25,961 nt of DNA from Paracoccaceae bacterium (GTDB taxonomy: Bacteria; Pseudomonadota; Alphaproteobacteria; Rhodobacterales; Rhodobacteraceae). Below the pieces are notes generated by a model. The model searched no databases. It saw only the letters and a program-made list of their open reading frames with translations, and had not been told where the DNA came from. The stretch covers positions 1 through 25,961 of the forward strand of contig DAOUPC010000002.1 in assembly GCA_030626365.1 (NCBI GenBank), in the 5' to 3' direction. This document shows positions 17,356 through 25,149 of the stretch, piece after piece (within the stretch, counting starts at the first letter, position 1; every line of letters begins with the position of its first letter). Made by a program: the position numbers and the translations under genes.

Positions 17356-17412
17356 GGTGGCTGCCCCCGGGGGCAGCCACCGGAATTTGAGTATTTATCA
17401 CAAGAAGAAGCA
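17356..17412 (+). repeat. palindromic hairpin intergenic repeat, copy 2 (coxL-coxM gap)
   Basis: A perfect 26-base palindrome (13-base arm GGTGGCTGCCCCC, 17356-17368, with its complement at 17369-17381) begins nine bases after the coxL stop. A tail GAGTATTTATCACAAGAAG (from 17389, ending AAGCA at 17412) follows. The tail matches the reverse complement of the tail of copy 1 at 16 of 21 aligned bases. No T-run follows the stem on the + strand. In the transcript it would be a very stable hairpin between two subunit genes, able to block exonucleases or lower downstream expression. Confidence 0.75.
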
Positions 17413-17450
17413 GGGCATTGCGCCCGGTCTTTTTCGGGAAGGAAAACGAG

Positions 17451-18236
17451 ATGTATGAATTTGAGTTTGAACAGCCCTCATCCGTTGCAGATGCGGTTGC
17501 GGCGCTGAAAGCCGAAGATGCGCTTGCGCTGGGGGGCGGGCAGACGTTGCTGGCGACCATGAAGCAGCGGTTGGCGGCACCCAGTAAGCTGGTGTCGCTA
17601 AGCGGTATTGGCGAGATGAAAGGTGTCAGCAATGATGGCGGGGCCGTCAGTATTGGCGGGGCCACCACCCATGCGGCGGTGGCTGCCGGTGCGGGTGCGT
17701 ATCCGGCGCTGGCCGACATGGCGGGGCATATCGGTGATCCGGCGGTGCGCAATCGTGGCACCATTGGTGGTTCGCTGGCCAATAACGACCCGTCGGCGGA
17801 TTATCCGGCGGCGGCGCTGGCAAGTGGGGCGACCATTGTTACCAATGCACGGGAAATTGCCGCTGATGATTTCTTTCAGGGTATGTTCACCACGGCGCTG
17901 GATGAGGGTGAGATCATCACCGGCGTCCGGTTTCCGGTGCCAGAGGCGGCCAATTACCAGAAATTCCTGCAACCTGCCTCGCGGTTTGCGCTGGTTGGGG
18001 TGTTTGTTGCCAAAACCGGTGATGGTGTGCGGGTTGCGGTCACGGGGGCGTCTGAAGAAGGCGTTTTCCGCTGGAGCGAGGCCGAGGCGGCGTTGAACGG
18101 CACGTTCAGTGCCGGGGCGCTGGAGGGGCTAAGTGTAGATGCCGACAGTATGATTGGTGATATGCACGGGTCAAAGGCGTATCGCGCGCATCTGGTCGGG
18201 GTTCTGACCAAGCGGGCGGTTGCGGCTGCCGGTTAA
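17451..18236 (+). CDS. coxM: CO dehydrogenase-family medium (FAD) subunit
   Basis: The FAD-binding subunit, 261 residues, somewhat shorter than form I CoxM. FAD-binding signatures are GGGQT (28-32) and TIGGSLANNDPSADYP (104-119), as in form II relatives, and a C-terminal CO-dehydrogenase flavoprotein domain covers roughly 165-261. It should accept electrons from CoxS and pass them to the respiratory chain. ATG 17451 follows a GGAAGG site with 8-base spacing. It is the last gene of the block, ending 27 bases before a clear terminator. No coxG-type gene lies between coxM and the terminator. Confidence 0.93.
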   Translation: MYEFEFEQPSSVADAVAALKAEDALALGGGQTLLATMKQRLAAPSKLVSLSGIGEMKGVSNDGGAVSIGGATTHAAVAAGAGAYPALADMAGHIGDPAVRNRGTIGGSLANNDPSADYPAAALASGATIVTNAREIAADDFFQGMFTTALDEGEIITGVRFPVPEAANYQKFLQPASRFALVGVFVAKTGDGVRVAVTGASEEGVFRWSEAEAALNGTFSAGALEGLSVDADSMIGDMHGSKAYRAHLVGVLTKRAVAAAG

Positions 18237-18263
18237 CGGGACCTGCCAGCCAAGTGGATATGA

Positions 18264-18300
18264 CCCTGTCCGGCGCACCTGCCGGGCAGGGTTTTTATTT
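18264..18300 (+). terminator. intrinsic terminator of the cox cluster
   Basis: An 11-bp stem with one G-U pair (18264-18274 with 18281-18291) and a six-base loop GCACCT is followed directly by TTTTTATTT. It lies 28 bases after the coxM stop codon. Confidence 0.88.
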
Positions 18301-18315
18301 GGGATGGTAAGGGGG

Positions 18316-18353
18316 AAAACAAAACGCCCTGTCCGGGGTGCGGACAGGGCGTT
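18316..18353 (-). terminator. intrinsic terminator of infC
   Basis: A perfect 12-bp stem (18323-18334 with 18342-18353) has a seven-base loop. On the minus strand the stem runs into TTTTGTTTT. It lies 43 bases beyond the infC stop and 16 bases from the opposing cox terminator, insulating the two convergent units. Confidence 0.85.
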
Positions 18354-18395
18354 CTGAATTATCAGTAACCGGATGGGCCGGTTATTTGTGTTGAG

Positions 18396-18944
18396 TTATT
18401 TTTGCGGCAGCGGCCCGACCATCATGATCATCTGGCGGCCTTCCATCTTGGGCATGTTTTCGATCTTGCCCACGTCTTTGGTGTCTTCGGCCACGCGTTC
18501 AAGCAACTGGCGACCAAGGTTCTGGTGGGCCATTTCACGCCCCCGGAACCGCAGCGTCACCTTTACCTTGTCGCCGTTTTCCAGGAATTTGAACACGTTG
18601 CGCATTTTCACATCATAATCATGCGTATCGGTATTGGGCCGGAACTTGACCTCTTTTACCTCGATGATCTTTTGCTTTTTGCGGGCTTCGGATTCGCGTT
18701 TTTGCTGTTCATACTTGAACTTGCCAAAATCCATGATCTTGCACACGGGCGGGTTGGCGTTGGGCGAGATTTCGACCAGATCAAGGCCTGCCTCGTCTGC
18801 CATTTGCATGGCACGGGCCGGGCTGACAACACCCGCGTTATCGCCATCGGCACCAATCAGGCGAATTTCGGTGGCGCGAATTTTATCATTGACGCGGGGG
18901 CCGGTGTCGCGTTGCGGCGGCGCGTTGTGAGGTCTGCGAGCTAT
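18396..18944 (-). CDS. infC: translation initiation factor IF-3 with AUA start codon
   Basis: IF-3 binds the 30S subunit and checks the start codon and initiator tRNA. Full length is 182 residues. The N domain contains GPRVNDKIRATEIRLIG and LDLVEISPNANPPVCKIMDFGKF; the C domain contains EVKFRPNTDTHDYDVK and LRFRGREMAHQ. The family-like N terminus ARRPHNAPPQRDTG is preceded by ATA (18944-18942), eight bases after an AAGGA ribosome site. From the upstream in-frame TGA to the internal ATG at 18809 there is no ATG, GTG or TTG in frame, so full-length IF-3 requires a rare start. Rare AUU-type starts are known to make infC self-regulating in E. coli. rpmI and rplT do not follow; a terminator does. 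Confidence 0.93.
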   Translation of the reverse strand: MARRPHNAPPQRDTGPRVNDKIRATEIRLIGADGDNAGVVSPARAMQMADEAGLDLVEISPNANPPVCKIMDFGKFKYEQQKRESEARKKQKIIEVKEVKFRPNTDTHDYDVKMRNVFKFLENGDKVKVTLRFRGREMAHQNLGRQLLERVAEDTKDVGKIENMPKMEGRQMIMMVGPLPQK

Positions 18945-18957
18945 TGGTTCAGTCCTT
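18942..18957 (-). promoter_or_regulatory. infC ribosome-binding site and non-canonical AUA start
   Basis: On the minus strand AAGGA (18957-18953), eight spacer bases and ATA (18944-18942) give normal Shine-Dalgarno spacing to a codon that only IF-3 genes commonly tolerate. The spacing and the N-terminal homology decide this start. Confidence 0.8.
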
Positions 18958-18983
18958 GCGTTATTACGAAGCGTTATTACGAA
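18958..18983 (-). repeat. tandem 13-bp repeat in the infC leader
   Basis: GCGTTATTACGAA (+ strand) occurs twice without a spacer, at 18958-18970 and 18971-18983, directly abutting the infC ribosome site. If the promoter proposed at 18996-19024 is right, the repeat is transcribed as part of a leader of about 40 bases. Confidence 0.7.
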
Positions 18984-18995
18984 ATTTCAGCCTGC

Positions 18996-19024
18996 AACGT
19001 AAACCCGGTTTCAGGTTCTTTCAA
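18996..19024 (-). promoter_or_regulatory. candidate infC promoter
   Basis: On the minus strand TTGAAA (19024-19019) matches the -35 consensus at five of six positions. A 17-base spacer separates it from TACGTT (19001-18996), a moderate -10 box. It lies between the trpE stop and the infC leader, which would let infC be transcribed independently of trpE. Confidence 0.45.
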
Positions 19025-19063
19025 GGCGCAATTGCCAGTCATGCAGGATTATTCGGCCCGGCC

Positions 19064-20575
19064 TTAGCGGTTGGTGCCCCCGGTAAAACGTGCCGCATCT
19101 GCGGCGGCGCGGCGGATGGCGTTGGATTTGTGCATGGTTTCCTGATACTCGGCCTCTGGGTCGCTGTCATAGACCACGCCACCGCCCGCCTGGATATACA
19201 GTTTCTGGTCCTGCACCACCGCCGTGCGCAGGGCGATGCACATGTCCATGTCGCCCCCGGCGCTGAAATATCCCACACCACCGCCGTAAACGCCGCGCTT
19301 TTCCGGCTCCAATTCGTCAATGATCTGCATGGCGCGCACTTTGGGGGCGCCCGATACGGTGCCAGCGGGCATCCCGGCAAAGAACGCATCCAGCGCGTCT
19401 TTGTCGTCGGCCAGTTCGCCGACCACGTTGGACACGATATGCATCACATGGGAATAGCGTTCGATGATGAATTTCTCGGTCGGTTTTACGGTGCCAATCT
19501 TGGCCACGCGCCCGGTGTCATTGCGCCCCAGATCCAGCAGCATCAGATGTTCGGCCAGTTCCTTTTGGTCGCTCAGCAGGTCGGCCTCAAGCGCGCGATC
19601 CTCTTCCGGGGTGGCCCCGCGGGGGCGGGTGCCGGCGATTGGCCGGATGGTGATTTCATTGCCAAACACCCGGACCAGGATTTCCGGGCTGGCGCCGATC
19701 ACCTGAAAGCCGCCAAAGTTGAAATAGAACATGAAGGGCGACGGGTTGGTGCGGCGCAGGCTGCGGTAAAGCGCGAAAGGCGGTTGGCGAAAGTCCTGTG
19801 TCCAGCGTTGCGATGGCACCACCTGAAATATATCGCCCGCGCGTATATAATCACGGGCCTTTTCAACGGCTTGCATATATGCGTCTTTGGTGAAATTCGA
19901 CACAGGTTCGGCAATTTCGGCCGCATCGCCCAGATCGCGGGTTTCGGCGGGCATGGCGCGTTCCAGATCACGCACCGCATCCATCACCCGTTCGGCGGCC
20001 TGCGCATATGCCGCGCGGGCCGATCGCCCGTCGCTGACCCATGCGGGCGATACCACCGTGACCTCGCCCTTGACGCCATCCAGCACCGCAACCACCGAGG
20101 GGCGCAGCATCAGCGCATCGGGCAGGCCCATCGGGTCGGGGTTCACATCCGGCAGGTGTTCCACCAGCCGCACCATGTCATAGCCCAGATAGCCAAACAG
20201 CCCGGCGGCGGCCTGAGGCAGGTCATCGGGCAGGGCGATACGGCTTTCGCTGATCAGGGCGCGCAGGTTGTCCATCGGGTTGCCGGTCTGGTCCTCGAAC
20301 CCGTCCGGGTCGAACCGCGCGGTCCGGTTAAGCGCCGATTGGCCCCCGTCACAGCGCCACACCAGATCGGGTTTCATGCCGATGATCGAATAACGCCCGC
20401 GCACCTCTCCTCCGGTGACGGATTCCAGTATGAAGGCGTCTTTTTGTGCCCCTGTCAGCTTGAGCATCAGGGAAACGGGCGTGTCCAGATCGGCGGCCAG
20501 CCTTGTATAGACCACCTGGTTTTCGCCGGCCTCATAGGCGGTGGCGAATGTGTCGAAATCAGGGGTCAGGGCCAT
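19064..20575 (-). CDS. trpE: anthranilate synthase component I
   Basis: TrpE makes anthranilate from chorismate with ammonia from the TrpG subunit, the first committed step to tryptophan. The 503-residue protein shows the tryptophan feedback site ILES (49-52) with the partner Ser63 exactly ten residues on. It also has the catalytic-domain motifs RAGDIFQVVPSQR, IAGTRPRG, LDLGRNDTGRV and GTVSGAPK. Start ATG 20575 has AAAAGGT upstream. It follows the PpiD-like gene by 37 bases, leaving no room for a trp leader peptide with attenuator. No trpG or trpD follows; infC is next. Confidence 0.96.
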   Translation of the reverse strand: MALTPDFDTFATAYEAGENQVVYTRLAADLDTPVSLMLKLTGAQKDAFILESVTGGEVRGRYSIIGMKPDLVWRCDGGQSALNRTARFDPDGFEDQTGNPMDNLRALISESRIALPDDLPQAAAGLFGYLGYDMVRLVEHLPDVNPDPMGLPDALMLRPSVVAVLDGVKGEVTVVSPAWVSDGRSARAAYAQAAERVMDAVRDLERAMPAETRDLGDAAEIAEPVSNFTKDAYMQAVEKARDYIRAGDIFQVVPSQRWTQDFRQPPFALYRSLRRTNPSPFMFYFNFGGFQVIGASPEILVRVFGNEITIRPIAGTRPRGATPEEDRALEADLLSDQKELAEHLMLLDLGRNDTGRVAKIGTVKPTEKFIIERYSHVMHIVSNVVGELADDKDALDAFFAGMPAGTVSGAPKVRAMQIIDELEPEKRGVYGGGVGYFSAGGDMDMCIALRTAVVQDQKLYIQAGGGVVYDSDPEAEYQETMHKSNAIRRAAADAARFTGGTNR

Positions 20576-20581
20576 CGCCGG

Positions 20582-20614
20582 TCTGTACCTTTTCGCTGTC
20601 TGTTCTGTACCTTT
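20582..20614. repeat. 11-bp direct repeat at the ppiD-trpE junction
   Basis: TCTGTACCTTT occurs at 20582-20592 and 20604-20614 (+ strand), 22 bases apart, i.e. about two helical turns. The first copy contains the trpE ribosome site and the second overlaps the ppiD stop codon. Confidence 0.5.
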
Positions 20615-22457
20615 ACTGAAAACTTGCTTGCACAGCGTTCAGCGCCTGCTGATCAATGGTTGGTTGCGCCCGGGTCTGGGCGTCGCGGGCAAAGGCATCA
20701 AACAGCGCCCGCGCAAGGGTCTGGTTCATCTCTTCACCCAGGGCGGTGCGTGCGGCCACAAGTTCGGCGGTCTCTTCGGGGGGCAGTTCATCGTCCAGGC
20801 GGACCACGAACACCGCGCCACCACCAACAACAACCCGCAGTTCGCCTTTTTCCATGCCAAACACCTGGGTCATGAAATCGGCCGGTGTGCCGTCAAGATA
20901 GGCGGTACGTGTCAGCCCGTTTTCGACCCGGTAGGTAAGGCCGGTTGACGAAAAATCGCCATCCAGCGCCAGTTCGGCAATCACGTCATTGGCCTGTGCG
21001 CGCAGGGACGTTTCGGTCTGGGCCAGGGTCCAGGCGGCAGTCACCCGATTACGGGCATCGTCAAACGGTTCGGGCCGGGGGGGCAGTACCTTGGTCAGTT
21101 GCAGGGCAAACATGCCGCCATCCTTAAGAAAGACGACCTCGGGGAAATCGCCGTCTGCAACCTTGGTCGCTGCCGCGCGGAACGTTTCATAGGCGGCCAC
21201 ACCTTCATAGGACAACGTGGTCCAGTCGATCTGGCCCAGTTCCATGTCGGTTTCATCGGCCAGTTCCTGCAACGTGGCCCCACCAGCCAGCAGATCGTCA
21301 ATGTCTTCGGCCTGTGTGTCGATCAGACGGCGCGCACGTTCGCCAGCCAGTTCATCGCGCAGTTCTGCCCGGGCATTGTCGAAACTTGTTACCTGTTCGG
21401 CCAGGGTGCCATTGACCCGGAAAAGCGCCGGACCAAGGTCAGATGCCAGCGGTCCGACCACTTTGCCCATGTCGGCCCCGAACACGGCATCGGCTGCCGC
21501 GCCAAGGTCATCGTGGGTCACATCGCCCAGATCAACATCACCCAGGGCCAGACCACGCGCATCAACCAGTGCCTCAAATGTGGTGCCGCTGACCTCTAGC
21601 TGGGCCATCGCATCGGCGGCGGCGGTTTCATCCGCAAAAACCAGACGTTCGACCAGGCGGCGCTCGGGGATGTTGTATTGCGCGTGGCGCTCTTGATACA
21701 GGGTTTGCAGGGCATCCTCGTCCACCTCGACCTGATCCAGCAGCATCGCCGGGGTCATCAGCACATAAGACAGGTGCTTGGTCTCTGGCAGGGTAAAGTC
21801 GTCGCTGTGGCCGTCATAGAATGCCTGAAGATCGGCATCGGTCGGGTCACGCAGCGGCTGGGCCAGGCTGGCGGCATTCAGGCGGATAAAGGTAAAACTG
21901 CGCCGTGCGGCCACATAGTTGGCGATTGTGTCGACCATGGTTCCGGGCATCACCACGCCGGCGACAATCGCGCCCTGCACCAGTGTGCGGGCGGCTTCGG
22001 CGCGCAGGTCTGCCTCAAATTCTGTCTCGCTTAGGTTGGCCTGTTCCAGCGAAAACCGATAGGCCTCGCGGTCAAATTTGCCGTCCAGCCCCTGAAAGGC
22101 CGGGATTTCGATGATTTCCTGTTGCAGGTTGGCGTCGCCCACCGAAAGCCCCAGATCGGCCACTTCGCTGTCAAGCGCGGCCAGGGTCACCAGCCGCGAC
22201 AGGGCGGCTTGATCCAGCCCGAAAAGGCGGGCCTGTGACATTTGCATCTGCTGGCCTGTCTGGGCCTCAAAGGCGCGGATTTCACGTTGCAGTTCGCGGG
22301 CGTACTGATCAACGCTGATGCTTTGGTTGCCGACCGTGGCGACGGTGCGCACGGTGCCGGTCAGGTTGACGGCACCGAACCCGGCAAGGCCGACAATCAG
22401 CATTCCCATAAGGATCCACACAAATGTATTCGATAGTGTCTTGACGCCTGCGGCCAT
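20613..22457 (-). CDS. ppiD: PpiD/SurA-like membrane-anchored peptidyl-prolyl isomerase
   Basis: A 614-residue periplasmic foldase. The short cytoplasmic start is followed by one transmembrane helix (about 13-32), a SurA_N-type chaperone region (about 40-170), a degenerate parvulin domain (about 240-370, including VDLGDVTHDDLGAAADAVF) and a long chaperone-like C-terminal region. It should help fold exported and outer-membrane proteins at the inner-membrane face. Parvulin activity may be weak, as the domain is divergent. AAGGGGG lies six bases before ATG 22457. It precedes trpE on the same strand; I recall this ppiD-trpE pairing in related Rhodobacterales, without an obvious functional link. 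Confidence 0.88.
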   Translation of the reverse strand: MAAGVKTLSNTFVWILMGMLIVGLAGFGAVNLTGTVRTVATVGNQSISVDQYARELQREIRAFEAQTGQQMQMSQARLFGLDQAALSRLVTLAALDSEVADLGLSVGDANLQQEIIEIPAFQGLDGKFDREAYRFSLEQANLSETEFEADLRAEAARTLVQGAIVAGVVMPGTMVDTIANYVAARRSFTFIRLNAASLAQPLRDPTDADLQAFYDGHSDDFTLPETKHLSYVLMTPAMLLDQVEVDEDALQTLYQERHAQYNIPERRLVERLVFADETAAADAMAQLEVSGTTFEALVDARGLALGDVDLGDVTHDDLGAAADAVFGADMGKVVGPLASDLGPALFRVNGTLAEQVTSFDNARAELRDELAGERARRLIDTQAEDIDDLLAGGATLQELADETDMELGQIDWTTLSYEGVAAYETFRAAATKVADGDFPEVVFLKDGGMFALQLTKVLPPRPEPFDDARNRVTAAWTLAQTETSLRAQANDVIAELALDGDFSSTGLTYRVENGLTRTAYLDGTPADFMTQVFGMEKGELRVVVGGGAVFVVRLDDELPPEETAELVAARTALGEEMNQTLARALFDAFARDAQTRAQPTIDQQALNAVQASFQ

Positions 22458-22531
22458 GTCGCCCCCTTGTTGGCATGTTCTGCCTTGTTTTTACCGGCCT
22501 TGTCTACGACGCGCGCGGGTAGGGGGCAAGG

Positions 22532-23737
22532 TCAGAAGGGCAGGTTGGCAAGCCTTGCAAACATTGTGTCGATACCACCCCGGTCAAGATTGGCAAAAGC
22601 CACCCGCAACTGGCGTTTTCCGGCCGCGTCACCATCGGGGGTGAACATGGTTCCGGGCAACAGCAATATCCCCGCCTCGTTCACCAACCGTTGGGCCAAC
22701 TGGTCAGAGGGCATGTCATAGGGGTGCGCCATATAGGCAAAATATGCCCCGGACCCCATCAGTTGCCAGCCCTTGTCGGCCAGTACCGGAAACCCGCCGC
22801 GGATGGCATCGCGCCGGCCAATGATTTCGGCGCGCTGTTCGGCCAGCCATTGTTTCAGGTTGCGCATCCCCCAAAGGGCCGCGTGCTGGCCGATCTGATT
22901 GGGGCAGATGGCGACCGTATCAAGGAACTTTTCGGCCTCGGCCAGCAGGGCGGGGGCGGTGATCATCGCGCCAACCCGGTGGCCGGTCAGCCGGTAGGCC
23001 TTGGAAAAGGAATAAAGGTGGATCAGGGTTTGTGCCCAGTCGGGATCGTCAAACAGGGCGTGTGGCGCGCCGGTTCCGGCCTTGCCCGTCTCTGGGCCGA
23101 TCCGGCTGTCAAAGTCACGATAGGTTTCATCCAGAATCAGTTTCAGCCCGTTATCGCGCGCCAGATCAAAGAACGCGCGGATCAGGCTGGCGGGGTATTC
23201 CACGCCGCCGGGGTTGTTGGGACTGACCAGCGCAATGGCACGGGTGCGTGGGGTGATCAGCGCCGCCGCGCGCGCAGGATCAGGCAGTAAATCCGCCCCG
23301 GTGGGCAGTGCGACCGCCCCAACCCCCATCATGTCCAGCCACATTTTATGGTTGAAATACCAAGGGGTTGGAAGAATAACCTCATCCCCTTCGCCGGTCA
23401 GGGCGGACAGCGCGGCGGCAAATGCCTGATTGCAACCAGAGGTGATGGCGACCTGATTGGCCCCGATCTGTGCGCCATAATGCGCGCCGACTTGCGCGGC
23501 CAGTTCCTCGCGCAGCGCGGGCAGGCCCAGAACGGGGCCATAAAGATGGGTTGTGTCATCGCGCAGGATTGCCTCGGCAATGGCCTGACGCAGGGCGGGG
23601 TGGGGTGGATCGACGGGGGCCGCCTGACTGACATTGATCAGCGGCCGGTCGGCAGTAAACGTGGCCCCCTCCAGCCAGCGGCGCGCCTCCATTACGGGGG
23701 GGGCGAATGTGGCGGCGGTGCGGGGCAGGGTGGTCAT
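22532..23737 (-). CDS. class I/II pyridoxal-phosphate aminotransferase
   Basis: A 401-residue fold-type I PLP enzyme of the aspartate-aminotransferase family, cytosolic. Key elements are TPWYFNH (124-130), SPNNPGG (172-178), the cofactor-contacting D203 in ILDETYRDF, and the Schiff-base lysine K246 in SFSKAYRLTGHRVG. Conserved C-terminal segments also suit the family. The amino-acid substrate cannot be told from the sequence. Start ATG 23737 was chosen because AAGG lies nine bases upstream and the family begins there; an ATG at 23782 would add 15 residues. It follows gpt after 97 bases, a gap that includes a run of eight G (23805-23812) and no convincing terminator. Confidence 0.9.
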   Translation of the reverse strand: MTTLPRTAATFAPPVMEARRWLEGATFTADRPLINVSQAAPVDPPHPALRQAIAEAILRDDTTHLYGPVLGLPALREELAAQVGAHYGAQIGANQVAITSGCNQAFAAALSALTGEGDEVILPTPWYFNHKMWLDMMGVGAVALPTGADLLPDPARAAALITPRTRAIALVSPNNPGGVEYPASLIRAFFDLARDNGLKLILDETYRDFDSRIGPETGKAGTGAPHALFDDPDWAQTLIHLYSFSKAYRLTGHRVGAMITAPALLAEAEKFLDTVAICPNQIGQHAALWGMRNLKQWLAEQRAEIIGRRDAIRGGFPVLADKGWQLMGSGAYFAYMAHPYDMPSDQLAQRLVNEAGILLLPGTMFTPDGDAAGKRQLRVAFANLDRGGIDTMFARLANLPF

Positions 23738-23834
23738 GTCAGATGCCTTTTTGGCCGAAAAAACGGTGGCAGGGCGGCGCACAAACGCGATAACCGCCCG
23801 TTACGGGGGGGGCCGCACCGCTCTTAATTGGTTC

Positions 23835-24338
23835 TTAATCGGTGCCGCGATAGGGTTCTACATATTGCAGCGCCATGTCCCACGGGAAAAAGATCCAGGT
23901 ATCCTGGCTGACCCCGGTGATAAACGTGTCCACCATCGGTTCGCCCAGCGGTTTGGCATAAACGGTTGCAAAATGCGCCTTGGGGTACAGATTGCGCACC
24001 ACCTCAAGCGTTTTGCCGCTGTCCACCAGGTCATCAATGATCAGGATGCCGGTGCCATCCCCCATCAGCGCCGCATCGGGGGCTTTCAGCACCACCGCTT
24101 CGGATTGTGCCTGATGGTCATAGGATTTGACGCTGATCGTATCGACCGTGCGGATGTCCAGTTCGCGCGCCGCAATCATTGCCGGGGCCATGCCGCCACG
24201 GGTTACGGCCACGATGGCCCGCCATGCGCCATTGTCGGGCCCGCGCCCGTCCAGCCGCCAGGCCAGTGCGCGGCTGTCGCGGTGGATCTGATCCCAGCTG
24301 ATGTGAAAGCCTTTTTCGTGCGGCAAACGGTCATTCAT
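23835..24338 (-). CDS. gpt: xanthine-guanine phosphoribosyltransferase
   Basis: A purine-salvage enzyme that converts guanine and xanthine, with PRPP, to GMP and XMP. The 167-residue length fits. The PRPP-binding loop is IDDLVDSGKT (101-110), and VAVTRGGMAPA (43-53) and the late WIFFPWD segment match XGPRT rather than adenine or hypoxanthine enzymes. It starts four bases after the fabI stop, with its AAAGG ribosome site in the last codons of fabI, so the two are almost certainly co-transcribed. Confidence 0.93.
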   Translation of the reverse strand: MNDRLPHEKGFHISWDQIHRDSRALAWRLDGRGPDNGAWRAIVAVTRGGMAPAMIAARELDIRTVDTISVKSYDHQAQSEAVVLKAPDAALMGDGTGILIIDDLVDSGKTLEVVRNLYPKAHFATVYAKPLGEPMVDTFITGVSQDTWIFFPWDMALQYVEPYRGTD

Positions 24339-24342
24339 GTCT

Positions 24343-25149
24343 TTAACCTTTCGTGATGTCGGGGGCGTCCACGGCCTTCATGCCGATCGCGTGGTATCCT
24401 GCATCCACATGCAGAACTTCGCCGGTGACACCGCTGCCCAGATCCGACAGCAGGTACAGCGACGAGCCACCCACATCATCAATGGTCACGTTGCGCCGCA
24501 GCGGCGAGTTATATTCGTTCCACTTCATGATATAGCGGAAATCGCCGATGCCCGACGCCGCCAGCGTCTTGATCGGCCCGGCGGAAATGGCGTTGACGCG
24601 GATGCCCTTTTTGCCCAGATCCTCGGCCATATAGCGCACCGATGCCTCTAGTGCGGCCTTGGCCACGCCCATCACGTTATAATGCGGCATGACCTTTTCC
24701 GCCCCGTAATAGGTCAGCGTCAGGCACGACCCGCCGGGGTTCATCATCTTTTCCGCGCGCTGCACCACGGCGGTAAAGGAATAGACCGAAATATCCATGC
24801 TTAGCTGGAAATTGGCGCGGGATGTGTCCACATAGCGCCCGCGCAATTCGTTCTTGTCGGAAAAGCCGATCGCGTGCACCACAAAGTCCAGGTTGCCCCA
24901 GCGCGCCTGAAGTTCGTCAAACAGCGCATCCATAGATGCCTCGTCGCCCACATCGCAGGGCAGCACGATTTCACTGCCCAGTTGGGCCGCCAGCGGATCG
25001 ACCCGCTTTTTCAGCGCATCCCCCTGATAGGAAAACGCCAGTTCAGCCCCGGCATCGGCGCATGCCTTTGCAATGCCCCAGGCAAGTGACCGGTCATTGG
25101 CCAGACCCATGATCAGGCCGCGTTTGCCAGCCATCAGTTGATTCGACAT
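24343..25149 (-). CDS. fabI: enoyl-[acyl-carrier-protein] reductase, NADH type
   Basis: FabI reduces the trans-2-enoyl-ACP double bond in the last step of each fatty-acid elongation cycle. The 268-residue protein is an atypical short-chain dehydrogenase. It has the nucleotide-binding GLIMGLANDRSLAWGIA start, the DVGDE segment after strand 3, VVHAIGF, and the Y-x6-K catalytic pair Y157 and K164. Start ATG 25149 has a perfect GGAGG six bases upstream; the frame is open further to 25281 but that part is not family-like. It is divergent from pdxH across 262 bases and heads an operon with gpt. Confidence 0.96.
   Translation of the reverse strand: MSNQLMAGKRGLIMGLANDRSLAWGIAKACADAGAELAFSYQGDALKKRVDPLAAQLGSEIVLPCDVGDEASMDALFDELQARWGNLDFVVHAIGFSDKNELRGRYVDTSRANFQLSMDISVYSFTAVVQRAEKMMNPGGSCLTLTYYGAEKVMPHYNVMGVAKAALEASVRYMAEDLGKKGIRVNAISAGPIKTLAASGIGDFRYIMKWNEYNSPLRRNVTIDDVGGSSLYLLSDLGSGVTGEVLHVDAGYHAIGMKAVDAPDITKG

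Noticed and set aside
18396..18809. infC starting at ATG 18809 (137 residues)
   Set aside because: This would delete the conserved start of the IF-3 N domain; the upstream codons encode it and have a ribosome site.
23738..23834. Terminator after gpt
   Set aside because: A GGGCGG/CCGCCC pairing exists on the minus strand, but its loop is long and the T-run is eight bases away from the stem.
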